A stretch of DNA of 64,000 bases from Megaustenia siamemsis (GCA_032433765.1 JAVIAB010000046.1:60795388-60859387), one strand, 5' to 3'; positions 46,584-57,508 are shown, numbered from the stretch's first letter. Program-made: numbers and translations. The notes: generated by a model not told the origin, from the letters alone.

Positions 46584-46760
46584 ACTGCCTAGTTCAGGTG
46601 ATTTCCCCAATTTCATATTGTGCAAGGCATCACCCACTTCTGGGAGTATTTGCAGTCCTTCCCCATTATTTTCATACCTATAATAACTCATATTAAATAC
46701 ATTTTTCATGTATTTTTCTTTTAGTCTAGCCATGCATTCAACTGATAGGTGTAAAGACCA
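46584..46760 (-). mobile_element. LINE fragment (start of reverse transcriptase)
   Basis: The minus strand reads ALHNMKLGKSPE, matching the NMKAGKAPGPD fingers motif of LINE-B/C. A short, decayed piece. Confidence 0.5.
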
Positions 46761-47540
46761 TTTTTGTGAATCTCCACTTTTTTTACTCCTCCAAATTTAT
46801 CTACACCTAATATTTTTTTTTTTTTAACTGTATATTGACCACTTTTGAAAGCTGCAAAAACAAATTTTTTTCTATAGTCATGAGGTTACCAAAACCCACT
46901 GACGAGACACGCATTTTAACACAGTTTAATGAAGATATTACAAGATTAGTGTTACTATATATGCACACATCATGTAGCAGTGAGGAGAATAACATTGTAA
47001 TCAATATATGCTCGCACAAGGGGCATCAACCAAAAGTAATGTTCACTTTTATTTTTGGAAATTGCAATCGAATATAACCTAGAAGATTTGGTCTAAGACT
47101 GAATGGATAATGTCTCTCCAAGAAGTTGACAAAATCTCTAAGACAAAGCTCTTACTATACAGCACCCAGCTGTCTTCCCATGGGGTGAAAGCATTTTTTG
47201 GTGTACCATAATCACTGTCGCATGTGTGGTAATTTTCTAAGCAATCAAGTTATTGGATTTGCAATTGAATGTCGTAAGTGTGCTTTTTTCTCAATATTTT
47301 TTATTATTAATTCACAAGTGCAGAGTTAAAAATGAAGATTTTTTTTTTTTTTTTACATTCAGCATCCATATAATTAGAGCTGTCCCTACAATATTACATT
47401 TACTAAGATTAGAAAGCAATACAAAACACCATATTAATTGTTAGTCAAATAACTTGCTTCTATCAATAGTTCTGCATTTTTAAATGCTAAATTAGCTGAT
47501 AAAATGTTGTTAAAAAAGATTTTTTGAATTTAGTGCTAAT
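46761..47540. other. Intron sequence, no recognised feature
   Basis: AT-rich DNA with T runs at 46811-46825 and 47339-47354. No coding signal. Confidence 0.35.
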
Positions 47541-47544
47541 TTAA

Positions 47545-47750
47545 ACATAGCATAATTCAATAAAACATAGCATAATTCAGTAATACAATAAAACATAGCA
47601 TAATTCAATAATACAATAAAACATAGCATAATTCAATAATACAATAAAACATAGCATTATTCAATTATACAATAAAACATAGCATAATTCAATAATACAA
47701 TTAAACATAGCATAATTCAATTATACAATTAAACATAGCATAATTCAATG
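47545..47750. repeat. 28-bp AT-rich tandem array
   Basis: About seven copies of a 28-bp unit built on AACATAGCATAATTCAATAA. It is the target of the next LINE-A insertion. Confidence 0.9.
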
Positions 47751-47754
47751 TGCA

Positions 47755-48780
47755 GTTCGAACAGAGGAAGGACTGAGCGAATGTTTCCCAATAGAAACTG
47801 GGGTTAAACAAGGATGTATTTTATCGCCCTTGTTATTTGGAATTGTTATGGACTTCATAATGAAGAAATGCTGCACTGGTAATAAAGGCATCGAATGGAT
47901 ACAAGGAGACCATTTGGAGGACCTTGACTTTGCTGATGACATAGTTCTCATCAGCAGTCAGATAAAAACGATGCAGGAAAACACAAATGAACTATCATCA
48001 ATAGCCAGCAAAATTGGGCTTGAGGTCAATCATGAAAAGACTAAAGTCATGAAAAGTTTAATTCCAACAAGTGACAAAATATACATGGAAAACAAACCAG
48101 TAGAAGAGATCGATCACTTTATCTATCTTGGAAGTCACATTGATCGAGAAGGGGATACGAGCAAAGAAATTAGAATCAGAATAGCTAAAGCAGCAATGTC
48201 TTTCAGAAGCCTTGAAAAGTTGTGGAAATCAAAACTCATCAGCACAAACACAAAACTTAGGCTATTCAAATCAAATGTACTATCAACCCTTACGTATGCG
48301 TGTGAAAGCTGGAAAACAACAAGAGATATAGAAACAAAGTTGAACGCATTCGAAAATAAATGTCTAAGGAAAATACTTGGTATAGCATGGAACGAATTCA
48401 AAACAAACGAGGAAATTAGAGAAATCACCAATCAACCACTAATATCTTCAGTAATAAAGAAAAGACGATGGTCATACGTTGGACATGTGATGAGAAGAGA
48501 TAATAATCGAATAGCAAAGCAAGCCCTCATATGGGAAACAACAGGTAAAAGAAAAAGAGGAAGACCCAGGGAGACACTGAGAAGAACATTGATGAGAGAG
48601 GCAAGAGCAGCAGGAGTCGGCTCCCTCAATGAGATAGAACTGCTTGCGCAGAACAGAGACAGATGGCGAGATTTGATAAAATATCTTTAAAAGAAAACTG
48701 CTAGAACAAAAATTCATATAGGAGAAGGTGTATCTTGGTCTACGTCCTATGGGCCGGTTACGGCTCGAAAGGTCAATAGA
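47755..48780 (+). mobile_element. LINE-A, 5'-truncated copy with intact C-terminal frame
   Basis: Flanked by a perfect 15-bp duplication, ATAATTCAATGTGCA, at 47740-47754 and 48781-48795. The last bases of the left copy may be shared with the element, whose own sequence there is TGTGCAGTTCG. The frame 47830-48690 (286 codons) is uninterrupted from the reverse transcriptase active-site loop (DLDFADDIVLIS) to KWRDLIKYL (K replaced by R at one site), so this is a young insertion. The 3' end is CGAAAGGTCAATAG with almost no GATA tail. Confidence 0.93.
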
Positions 48781-48893
48781 ATAATTCAATGTGCAAATTT
48801 CAAAAACATCATCGAGTCCAGCCAGAACTTCTCAGGGAGACTTAATTATTGTTATTATTTAATATTAAATATTATTAATAATAGTTAGTAGTA

Positions 48894-49030
48894 TTATCTC
48901 TCTCTCTCTCTGCGTTCAGGACTCAATCAGAGTAAGGATTCCAGACTCTCATATGAAGTCAGCTGTCAGGCTAAGTGTGTTGATCGCCCCCACAGACAGA
49001 ACATCACAATTAGAGTCTGTCAGATCCACT
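48894..49030 (-). mobile_element. Jockey-like LINE 3' end, second copy
   Basis: The minus strand reads CATATGAGAGTCTGGAATCC and then a (GA)n tail. It matches the end of the element at 37700-37807. Only about 130 bp are retained. Confidence 0.75.
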
Positions 49031-49269
49031 CTGACTGAATATTATAAGTTAATACATAAAATTTCCATGCACATTGTTTCCCATTTTTACATGTTTTGTT
49101 TGGTCTGGTACACAGGTTCACCTACAAAATATATGAAAGGTGTGTATTTTAAATGTCTACTTCTGGTCATATATCCTCACATAATTCCTTAGTATATTTT
49201 GTCCATCTTTCCCCTATGCTTCCTTATTCCATCAACAATTCTCCTTTCTTTTTGATTTTAAATAGACAT

Positions 49270-49480
49270 TGTTTGATCATGATTTTAATCCTCTTAATTC
49301 ATCAATCTGTTTGTGGATTGTGTTTTTGTATCTTTTATGCTGCATTTCAATCTCATTGAAATTCTGGTTTATCAATTCTTCTTTTGCTTCATTGTATTTC
49401 TTTGCCAATTCACAACTTAAACTTGTATATTCATCTTGATATTGTTTGTTCTTTCTTCCTTTGTCCATCAACTGCCAAAA
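49270..49480 (-). mobile_element. LINE linker-region fragment
   Basis: The minus strand reads NKQYQDEYTSLSCELAKKYN, then EAKEELINQNFNEIEMQHKR, which is like the linker between endonuclease and reverse transcriptase of LINE-B/C (KRLNKEIVIKCNEAKE). The family is uncertain. Confidence 0.5.
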
Positions 49481-49549
49481 ACAACCACTTGCCTCAACAG
49501 TCTAAATCTTGCTTTTACATCACTGCCATATAATATATTACAATCTTCA

Positions 49550-49965
49550 TCCCAACGTTGTGCTACCAATGTCAGACCTGGACCCTAGATGCAAGAACAA
49601 TAATAAAAATAACCTCTACAGAGATGAAATGTGTTAGACGAATGACAGGAAACAGTCTGAGAGATAAGATCAGAAATGAAGAACTGAGAAAAAAGCTAGG
49701 AATAGCCCCCGCCATAGAATATATAAGAAAACAACAGATAAAATGGACTAGGCAGAAAGAACAAAACACAACACAACGAGCCTTCAACAAACGTTGTGAG
49801 AACACCAGACCCAAGGGTCGACCATGAAAAAGATGGGTCGATGGAATATTAGAAGCACTAGGAAACATAACAGCAGCAGAGGCAAACAGAAGAGCAAAAG
49901 ACCACAAATTATATCTCCCCTCGACGCTGAAAGGCATATGAGGAAGGAAAGAAGAAAGAAGATAT
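49550..49965 (+). mobile_element. LINE-D 3'-end copy
   Basis: The frame 49558-49827 reads QTWTLDARTIIKITSTEMKC, VRRMTGNSLRDKIRNEELRK, and ENTRPKGRP to a stop. The end of the element has CTCGACGCTGAAAGGC. This is the clearest LINE-D terminus in the window. Confidence 0.85.
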
Positions 49966-50078
49966 AATATAATCACTTATTTACATAGTATAAACAGATC
50001 CTTCATTTCAATATGACTTTATCCTTTACAATAAGTCTAAATTTATCATTCTTTTGTCTTCTCTAAATGAGATTTTGA

Positions 50079-50775
50079 TGCAGGAATACACAAATGAACT
50101 ATCATCCATAGCCAGCAAAATTGGGCTTGAGATCAATCATGAAAAGACTAAAGTCATGAAAGGCTTAATTCTAACAGATGACAGAATATACATGGAAAAC
50201 AAATCAGTGGAAGAGATCAATCACTTTATCTATCTTGGAAGTCACATTGATCGGGAAGGGGATACAAGTAAAGAAATTAGAATCAGAATAGCTAAAGCAA
50301 CAATGTCTTTCAGAGACCTTGAATAGTTATGGAAATCAAAACTCATTAGCGCAAACACAAAACTTAGATTATTCAAATCAAACGTACTATTACCCTTACA
50401 TATGCACGTGAGAGATGGAAAACAACAAGAGACATAGAAACAAAGATGAACACATTTGAAAATAAATGTCTAAGGAAAATACTTTTATAGCGTGGAACAA
50501 ATTCAAAACAAACAAGGAAATTAGAGAAATTGCCAATCAATCACTAATATCTTCAGTAATCAAGAAAATAACATTGATCAGAGAGACAAGAGCAGCAGAA
50601 TCGGCTCCCTCAATGAGATAGAGTTGCTTGCACAGAACAGAGACAAATGGTGAGATTTGATAAAAGATCTCTACAAGGATTGAAAACTGCTAGAATGACA
50701 ATGTAGAAAAGAGAAAGATTATCTGGGTCAATGCCCTATGGGCCAGCTACAGCTCAAAAGGTCAATATATAGATA
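50079..50775 (+). mobile_element. LINE-A, decayed 5'-truncated copy
   Basis: The frame 50054-50326 covers EYTNELSSIASKIGLEINHE to KATMSFRDLE. Later frames are broken and about 80 bp of the RRDNNRIAKQ region are deleted. It ends with AAAGGTCAATATATAGATAG. Older than the copies at 27174 and 47755. Confidence 0.88.
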
Positions 50776-50810
50776 GAAAGAAGTGTGATTTTATCCTCTA
50801 CATTGTCTTG

Positions 50811-51037
50811 GGGGTTGGGTGGTCTAGATGTAGGACATCAGCCTCTGTGCAATAAGGCACAGGCTCAATTTCCACAATAGGCAATAGGAATTTTTCCACA
50901 AATCGGATCAAGTTCTTTCATGGCTTTCCATGCCCTGGTCTCCATGAAGTGAGACCTGATGTCTAGCCCTCTCAAACATTGACATAGTTCCATTGTGAAA
51001 TCTGCACATGCTAAGGAACTCTTCACATTTGAAAATG
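50811..51037 (+). mobile_element. Probable tRNA-derived SINE
   Basis: GTGGTCTAGATGTAGGAC (box-A-like) and CAGGCTCAATTTCC (box-B-like) are properly spaced. Shares box-B wording with 5838. The 3' boundary is uncertain. Confidence 0.4.
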
Positions 51038-51520
51038 GGTACTGGTTGGTCTCGAGGCAAGACGCCGGCCTCAAGACAGAGAGCTTGTGGGTTCAAATCC
51101 TGGCTACACCAGTTGGGATTTTTATATATGATTTCTTCTTATTAGTGTTCCTTGTTGCAGTTTCCTCATATTCCAAGTCCGGCTTGTTGCAGGAGCTACT
51201 GAGTTAAGTGCTCTGTGCACACCCTGAGCTGTGTGTCTCATCCGTTTTGATCCTGCTTTGATATCCCGCTTGTTTACGATGAATGATGATATCGTATGAC
51301 AGGGAACAGTTGGCTGTGTTCACTTTCTGCGCGGTTTCGCCTTATGTCTTTTGGCGTGTGCTGAGACTGCTACGATGGGGACCTCAGTTACCTTTCTTTG
51401 TTTGGGAAATGAGTTAGTAATTCGGATGATTCCACTGGCACGGGCGGTTGAGCAATTATGGATTTTAATTCGTTTGCTGTGATACCGAGGCCTTCCATAA
51501 CCAAATAACCAAATATATGA
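51038..51520 (+). mobile_element. tRNA-Leu-like SINE
   Basis: A tRNA-like head at 51038-51112: TGGTCTCGAGGCAAGACG (D-arm/box A), GCCTCAAGAC (anticodon arm reading CAA) and GTGGGTTCAAATCCTGGC (T-arm/box B), closing on ACCAG. A tRNA-unrelated body of several hundred bases follows. The head resembles the minus-strand one at 7786-7878. A working tRNA is unlikely because arms are imperfect and the sequence continues as a repeat body. Confidence 0.5.
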
Positions 51521-51683
51521 TTTCTCTCTGCGGCAACCACCTCTGGTCTCAACAGTGAGGCTCGGCTTGAAACGTCAATTACTCATCGATGGAAAAAATA
51601 GGAGTACCTCTGAAAACGGAGTCATCTGCCTGTACGGCGAGGGACCCCTGTGTATATGGCTGCCAGGGAAAAATGGATTAAAA

Positions 51684-51935
51684 AAAAAAAACTATCTTTA
51701 CGTCACATAGTACCATTGCTGGTGTATGACGAGGGGCAACCTCGACCAGAGAAATAAAGGCCGCTTGGTCAAGCAGTCGCCACGACGTGTGAGACTCAGG
51801 ATTTTTATTTCACCCCCGATAGAAAAAATCCTTTCTGTCTACCGCGGGCTTCGAACACCGAACGTCGGCTTTTCAGCTAGCGGAACAGTGGTTTTAGCCG
51901 CACGGCCACGCGCTCTCTTTGGGATTAACACGCAA
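51684..51935 (-). mobile_element. SINE-1, copy 1 (tRNA-like head, T-rich 3' end)
   Basis: Read on the minus strand: head with GTGGCCGTGCGGCTAAAACC (box A region) and GTGTTCGAAGCCCGCGG (box B), a middle with CGTCGTGGCGACTGCTTGAC, and a 3' end of AAAGATAG plus a T run. It is about 85% like the copy at 55736-55971 by eye. Confidence 0.7.
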
Positions 51936-52555
51936 AATTCAGTTCCTAGTCTTTAAGGACTTCTTCAGAGGTCAAAACTGGTGAATTAAAAAAATAAGCC
52001 GCAAATGACTGCCCAGGCAAAATAGATAAGAAAAAGAAATTACAAAATAATGTCAAAATGCTTGAGGATTAAAAAAAAAAGAAAAAAAAATGTGAAAAGT
52101 AACTCAAAAGTCAGAGAATATATATTTGTATGAATGGTGGGGGGTGCACACCATGCTGTTGGTGTGAAAATTATGGAAGAATGGTATTTATGTAAAATTC
52201 TGTCCCTTCAGACTTCACTAGAAATATAATGCTGGCATACACAAACAAGGAAAAAATAACAGTCTAAATTTATCATTTATTTCTTTTTAGTTTGCTGTGA
52301 TAGGATTTTGTACATTGCATGACATTGATTTTTCTGTAAGTAAAGGTAGCTTAACATGAAAAACTTGCCGCTGAGTAAAGAAAAAACTTTGGTCATTAAC
52401 ACCATATTTTCCACACACTTAGCAAGGTGTGCAGGGACGATTTCACTTTATATACTGACAGTTATGACCATATTCTAAATGTTTTTCATTGTGATAATAT
52501 TCTGAGTTTACCTCACTATAAGATTTCATCTGTCATGAACATAAGCTGTATTTTA
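51936..52555. other. Intron sequence, no recognised feature
   Basis: AT-rich DNA leading into the 48-bp array. Confidence 0.4.
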
Positions 52556-52569
52556 TCTCACTATGATAA

Positions 52570-53750
52570 GATATGATCCTTTCCATGAATATTATCTGAA
52601 AATATCTCAGTGTGATAAGTTTTTATCATTTCATGAACATTATCTGAAAATATATCAGTGTGATAAGTTTTTATCATTTCATGAACATTATCTGAAAATA
52701 TCTCAGTGTGATAAGTTTTTATCTTTTCATGAACATTATCTGAAAATATATCAGTGTGATAAGTTTTTATCTTTTCATGAACATTATCTGAAAATATATC
52801 AGTGTGATAAGTTTTTATCTTTTCATGAACATTATCTGAAAATATATCAGTGTGATAAGTTTTTATCTTTTCATGAACATTATCTGAAAATATGTCATTG
52901 TGATAAGTTTTTATCTTTTCATGAACATTATCTGAAAATATATCAGTGTGATAAGTTTTTATCATTTCATGAACATTATCTGAAAATATATCAGTGTGAT
53001 AAGTTTTTATCATTTCATGAACATTATCTGAAAATATATCAGTGTGATAAGTTTTTATCTTTTCATGAACATTATCTGAAAATATGTCATTGTGATAAGT
53101 TTTTATCTTTTCATGAACATTATCTGAAAATATATCAGTGTGATAAGTTTTTATCATTTCATGAACATTATCTGAAAATATATCAGTGTGATAAGTTTTT
53201 ATCTTTCCATGAACATTATCTGAAAATATGTCAGTGTGATAAGTTTTTATCTTTTCATGAACATTATCTGAAAATATGTCAGTGTGATAAGTTTTTATCT
53301 TTTCATGAACATTATCTGAAAATATCTCAGTGTGATAAGTTTTTATCTTTTCATGAACATTATCTGAAAATATCTCAGTGTGATAAGATTTTATCTTTTC
53401 ATGAACAGTATCTGAAAATATCTCAGTGTGATAAGTTTTTATCTTTTCATGAACATTATCTGAAAATATAGCATTGTGATAAGATTTTATCTTTTCATGA
53501 ACATTATCTGAAAATATATCATTGTGATAAGATTTTATCTTTTCATGAACATTATCTGAAAATATCTCAGTGTGATAAGTTTTTATCTTTTCATGAACAT
53601 TATCTGAAAATATATCATTGTGATAAGATTTTATCTTTTCATGAACATTATCTGAAAATATCTCAGTGTGATAAGTTTGTATCTGTTCATGAACATTATC
53701 TGAAAATATCTCAGTGTGACAAGATTGTATCTTTTCGTGAACATCATCTT
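52570..53750. repeat. 48-bp tandem array
   Basis: About 24 units of 48 bp with GTGATAAGTTTTTATCTTTT and CATGAACATTATCTGAAAAT. Because 48 is a multiple of three, both strands stay open (plus: a 16-residue CDKFLSFHEHYLKIYQ repeat over 302 codons; minus: KIKTYHTDIFSDNVHE). The unit holds a short palindrome, GATAAGTTTTTATC. The last degenerate units run to within about 40 bp of the donor of the exon at 53789. Confidence 0.96.
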
Positions 53751-53788
53751 TCCAATTTATCTCATTGTGGTAAGTTTTGAATTCTTAC

Positions 53789-53973
53789 TTTGAGGTAGTC
53801 AAATAAACAATTTATTCCTCCATGCTCAATATCAAAATCAGAAAGTGTCAGTTCAACAACGTGGCCAGCTGCTACAGTGATAGTCCACTCACACTCTGTG
53901 TTGTGTTCATAGTTGCCTGGATAGTTGATTGAGTGAATAGATGCCGATGTTGCAGTAAAATTACCTCCACATC
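53789..53973 (-). CDS. CUB-domain protein, exon 2 in window (first half of CUB B)
   Basis: A 185-bp minus-strand exon with acceptor TTTTTATTTGTAG and donor GTAAGA. It enters in phase 1 and leaves in phase 0. The G from the exon at 62002-62170 completes Gly, giving NHG-CGGNFTATSASI, then INYPGNYEHNTECEWTI, VVELTLSDFDIE and GINCLFDYLK. Three of the four CUB cysteines are here (CGG, ECEW, INC). The Glu after the second cysteine and the Asp of FDYLK sit where calcium-binding CUB domains have acidic residues. It continues into IYDG of the exon at 44443-44605, 9.2 kb away. No in-frame stop. Confidence 0.93.
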
Positions 53974-54119
53974 CTACAAATAAAAAGAAAACCATTATTA
54001 TCAAAAATGTATACATTTTAAAAAATATAATCAACATATATAGAAATTTTAAATTGTATTGATGAACCAGAAACATATGCTATGAGAACACAAGTACTGA
54101 TAGCAGCAATGAGGGTCTA

Positions 54120-55200
54120 TCACAGGCCTGTCAATTTTTATCAATGAATGTCACATGCAAGCTTTTTAAGTGGTCACCTGCACTTATGTGCACCACTCTC
54201 CACGGCGGCAACTGTAACAATCGGGCCAGGGTGACTGCCACCTGCTGCAATACTGTGTCACTGCCTGTTGAACTCAAGCCACCTGATCTACCCCCTATCA
54301 GCCTTGACAGTTAACGCTGGTCTGGGCACTGGACTGGTTTCTTGAATACTGCCTTCAACAGGACTCTGTCATCCGCCCGTTAATTTTCCGGACATGCGCC
54401 ACTTTCATCTGTGATCGTTATAATGAATTAGTTCACATTGATTTGCCACTGTGACATTCCCACAAAGATCTGAGGACTTCATCTTTTCTGCATCTGTAAG
54501 ATTCATTCGTCACTACTATGGTTGGTGACCACAACACTGATACCAAACACTAATTCAAAGTCCACTCATAACAAATGACAAGTGTTTATTAACTGACACC
54601 TTGACAAATAGTACAACAATAAAAAAAGCCAGCGACTTACTTTGTGCTTGACTGTCACACATGTAAAACATTGCAGACACTTGTCAATAAAGCCGTGCCA
54701 TCCTCATTCACACACTCTGTCCATACTGAAAGACTCCACTTCATATGTAACTAGAGACTAGAACTATAGTCCAAACACAAAAACTGCCTCGACTTGCAAA
54801 ACAAGATTACCTTCTATATTACTATCGCTGTGACTACGGTTAGACTATCACTGAGGCATCAAACAACACAACTCTTGACAAACTACCACTATGATCAACT
54901 CCTGGACCAAAATCTCCACTAACAGGCTAAACAGGTAACATTAACCCTATGGTTACCGTCTTGGCGGCACTACTCTATAAGCCATCCGTCTGAGTCCGTG
55001 GCTACTTCTCATCTGACTATTTTTCCTGTATCCTGAATATCTCTCATTCCCCCAGCCAATCAAAACTCTCCTGATTGACGCTCACCCATACACGGGACTC
55101 TTATGTTTTTTGTCAATCGTTCACTCCTCTCTCTTTCCCGTGACTCCCCTCTTGTTCACTCATCATTACCTAATCCCGACCCACTACTACACTACCATAT
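54120..55200. other. GC-richer unclassified block
   Basis: About 1.1 kb distinctly less AT-rich than its surroundings, without open frames or tandem structure. Such a block could be a solo LTR or a non-coding element body. I found no matching TG...CA ends with a target duplication, so it is left unclassified. Confidence 0.25.
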
Positions 55201-55224
55201 GTTGATGAAATATTACAAAGCAGC

Positions 55225-55340
55225 ACTAGAAAATATAACAACAGGAGAGGCTAACAGAAGAGTAAAAGAGTGAAACATATATCACCCTTCAATGCTGAAA
55301 AGAAAATGTGAAAGGAAAGAATTGAAGTCTTAATTTTCAA
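55225..55340 (+). mobile_element. LINE-D 3'-end scrap
   Basis: AACAGGAGAGGCTAACAGAAG followed by an ATCACCCTTCAATGCTGAAA-like end, corresponding to the last 100 bp of LINE-D. Confidence 0.6.
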
Positions 55341-55534
55341 TACTTCTCACTTGCTCTTGTTCATATTTTTTTTTTATCCAGCAAAGTTTGGACACTTTTG
55401 GCAAATTTCAATGTCCTGCATAAATGGGGTGCTAAACTCTGCTAGATCAATCAGTTGTAACCTGCAATTTGCTTGGATTCACATCAACTTAAAATGAACA
55501 AATAATTACAAATATTGTTATATTACCATCATCA

Positions 55535-57437
55535 TTATGTGCCATACTGGTTTGTGTAGATGATCATGTCCTTCCACAATCTTTTATCCACAGTGTGTCA
55601 TATCAGTTCTGTTGTTGACTGTTTTCCATGCCATGACACCAAGCTATCCAGTATTTTCTCTCTTTGTCACCCGCAATCTTTCTTTCCTTTTATTTTGGCA
55701 CTTGTAACCAAGTATTTCAACTTTCCTCTTCTCATAAAAAAAAAAACTATCTTTACGACACATAGTACCAATGCTGGTATATGTCGGGTGGCAACGATAG
55801 AACCAGAGGGATAAAGGCAGCTTGGTCAAGCAGTCACCACGACGTGTGAGGCTCAGGATTTTTATTTTACCCCAGATATAAAAAATCATTTCTCTCTACC
55901 GCGGGCTTCAAACACCGTACACCGGCTTTGCAGCCAGCGGCACAGTGGTTTTAGCCACACAGCCACGTGCACCTCTTCTCATGATGTGACCAAAAAATTT
56001 TGATTGTTTCTTTCTGATGTTTTTAGGAGCTCCCTTTTTGTGTTGGCCTCTTTGAGAATTTCCTCATTGGTCTTTTTAGCTGTCCAGGGAACTTTCAACA
56101 TTCTTCTGAGAAATCCCATCTCTGTGGCCTCAAATCATTTTTTCATTTCTTTGTCTACTGGTTATGATTCACTACCATAGGTCAGAATTGATTCTTTATA
56201 GAACCAATTAACTCTCTTTCTTATTTCTATTGACATAGATTTGTTGCATGAGATATTTTTCATTTTCTGAAATGTTATTTTGGCCTGAGCTATTCTGCTT
56301 TTTATTTATGTGGTACATCTTCCATCTGATGTTATTATTGTGCCCAATTATTTGATGCATTGCACTTGTTTCAGATTTGTCCTGTTTATTTTTATGCTGC
56401 ATGATGGTGATGATTGTTTCTTCGATATGACCATTACTTCTGTTTTATTACTATTCAGACTGAGACATTTCTTGTTGCTTTCTTTTACTATTATGTTTTA
56501 TCATTTCTTGTAGTTCATACTCTGTCTTTGCTATTAAGACTGTGTCATCCGCATATAACAAATTATTTATGTTGTGACCATTGACTTCAATTCCTTTTTT
56601 GTCTACTATTGACCTCATAATATGTTCACTGTAAGGTGAAAAGAAATCCAGCGATAAATCACTGCCTTGTCTGATTCATTGTTCTATATATTGGAATTGT
56701 CCTGTTTCATTGCTAATTCATATAGCTGCTTTTTGTTGCCAGTACATGTTTTTTTTTATGATTCGCAGGTCCTTGCCATCAATGTTTACTTTCTCCAGCA
56801 TACTGACAATTTCCACATGCTTTACTTTGTCAAATGCTTTTATGTAGTCTATAAAGCAAATATATAGATTTTTCTTTATCTCTATAGCTCTTTTTAGCAA
56901 TGTTCTTAAGATGGATATTGCTTTATTGGTGCCCTTTCCTTCAACGAATCCACTTTGTTCCTCACTTATTTCTGGTTTTATTTTGTTCCTTATACGTCTC
57001 AAGATGATTCTTAGTAATATTTTCATCATAAGAGACTAATAATGTGATGGTCTTCACAATCAGTGGCACCTGACTTCTTTGGTATGGCTATAAAGATAGA
57101 TTTTAGTAGATCTTCGGGTATGTGTCCAGTGCTATATATGTCATTGAGTAGTTTTGTTATGACTTGTACTCCCAGCCTTCTCCTAATGTATTTATCTCTT
57201 CGATTGTTATATTGTCAGGACCTGGATCATTGCATCTTTTCATGTGTTGAATTGCGTCCTCCACTTCTCTCTGCATTATTGGTGGTCCTGTGTCTTCACT
57301 TGAATTATTTAATTCTGGTCTTTCATCATCATGAGATTCTCTCAAATGTTTCTCTATGGTCTCTTTTAGTCTCTCCAGAATGATTCTGCTTAATATTTTT
57401 CCTGATTATTTGACTGTTATATTCTGTCCATCTTTCC
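55535..57437 (-). mobile_element. LINE-C, reverse transcriptase part (interrupted)
   Basis: A minus-strand copy from the ATG-rich 3' tail (55530-55550) upward. It includes the C-terminal domain (interrupted by SINE-1 at 55736), the thumb near 56210-56500, and the palm/fingers in frame 56718-57029 (LLRIILRRIRNKIKPEISEE, CFIDYIKAFDKVKHVEIVSM). It continues past the tiny LINE-A insertion at 57449 into the linker. Confidence 0.85.
55736..55971 (-). mobile_element. SINE-1, copy 2, inserted in LINE-C
   Basis: A 236-bp insertion with a perfect 11-bp duplication, CCTCTTCTCAT, at 55725-55735 and 55972-55982. Same layout as the copy at 51684, with box B reading GGTGTTTGAAGCCCGCGG. The clear duplication defines the full unit length of this SINE. 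Confidence 0.9.
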
Positions 57438-57448
57438 ATTGTCTTCTA

Positions 57449-57508
57449 TCTATCTATCTATTGACCTTTCGAGCCGTAGCCGGCCCATAGGGCATAGACC
57501 AAGATACA
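57449..57508 (-). mobile_element. 60-bp LINE-A 3'-end insertion
   Basis: Only the final 60 bp of LINE-A (CGGCTCGAAAGGTCAATAG plus GATAGATAG tail). It is flanked by a perfect 11-bp duplication, ATTGTCTTCTA, at 57438-57448 and 57509-57519. It sits inside LINE-C. Confidence 0.92.

Noticed and set aside
48472..48789. Minus-strand open frames opposite LINE-A copies (also at 4, 22, 27 and 63 kb)
   Set aside because: The same antisense frame appears at every LINE-A copy because the sense strand is conserved coding sequence. It has no motif of its own.
51038..51112. Functional tRNA gene
   Set aside because: Box A and box B are good, but the arms pair imperfectly and the sequence runs on into a repeat body, so a SINE head is more likely. 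Not tested with a covariance model.
52563..53471. 302-codon plus-strand frame and 198-codon minus-strand frame of 16-residue repeats
   Set aside because: Both come from the same 48-bp tandem unit, whose length is a multiple of three. Neither has a gene context, and the array is intronic next to a supported minus-strand exon.
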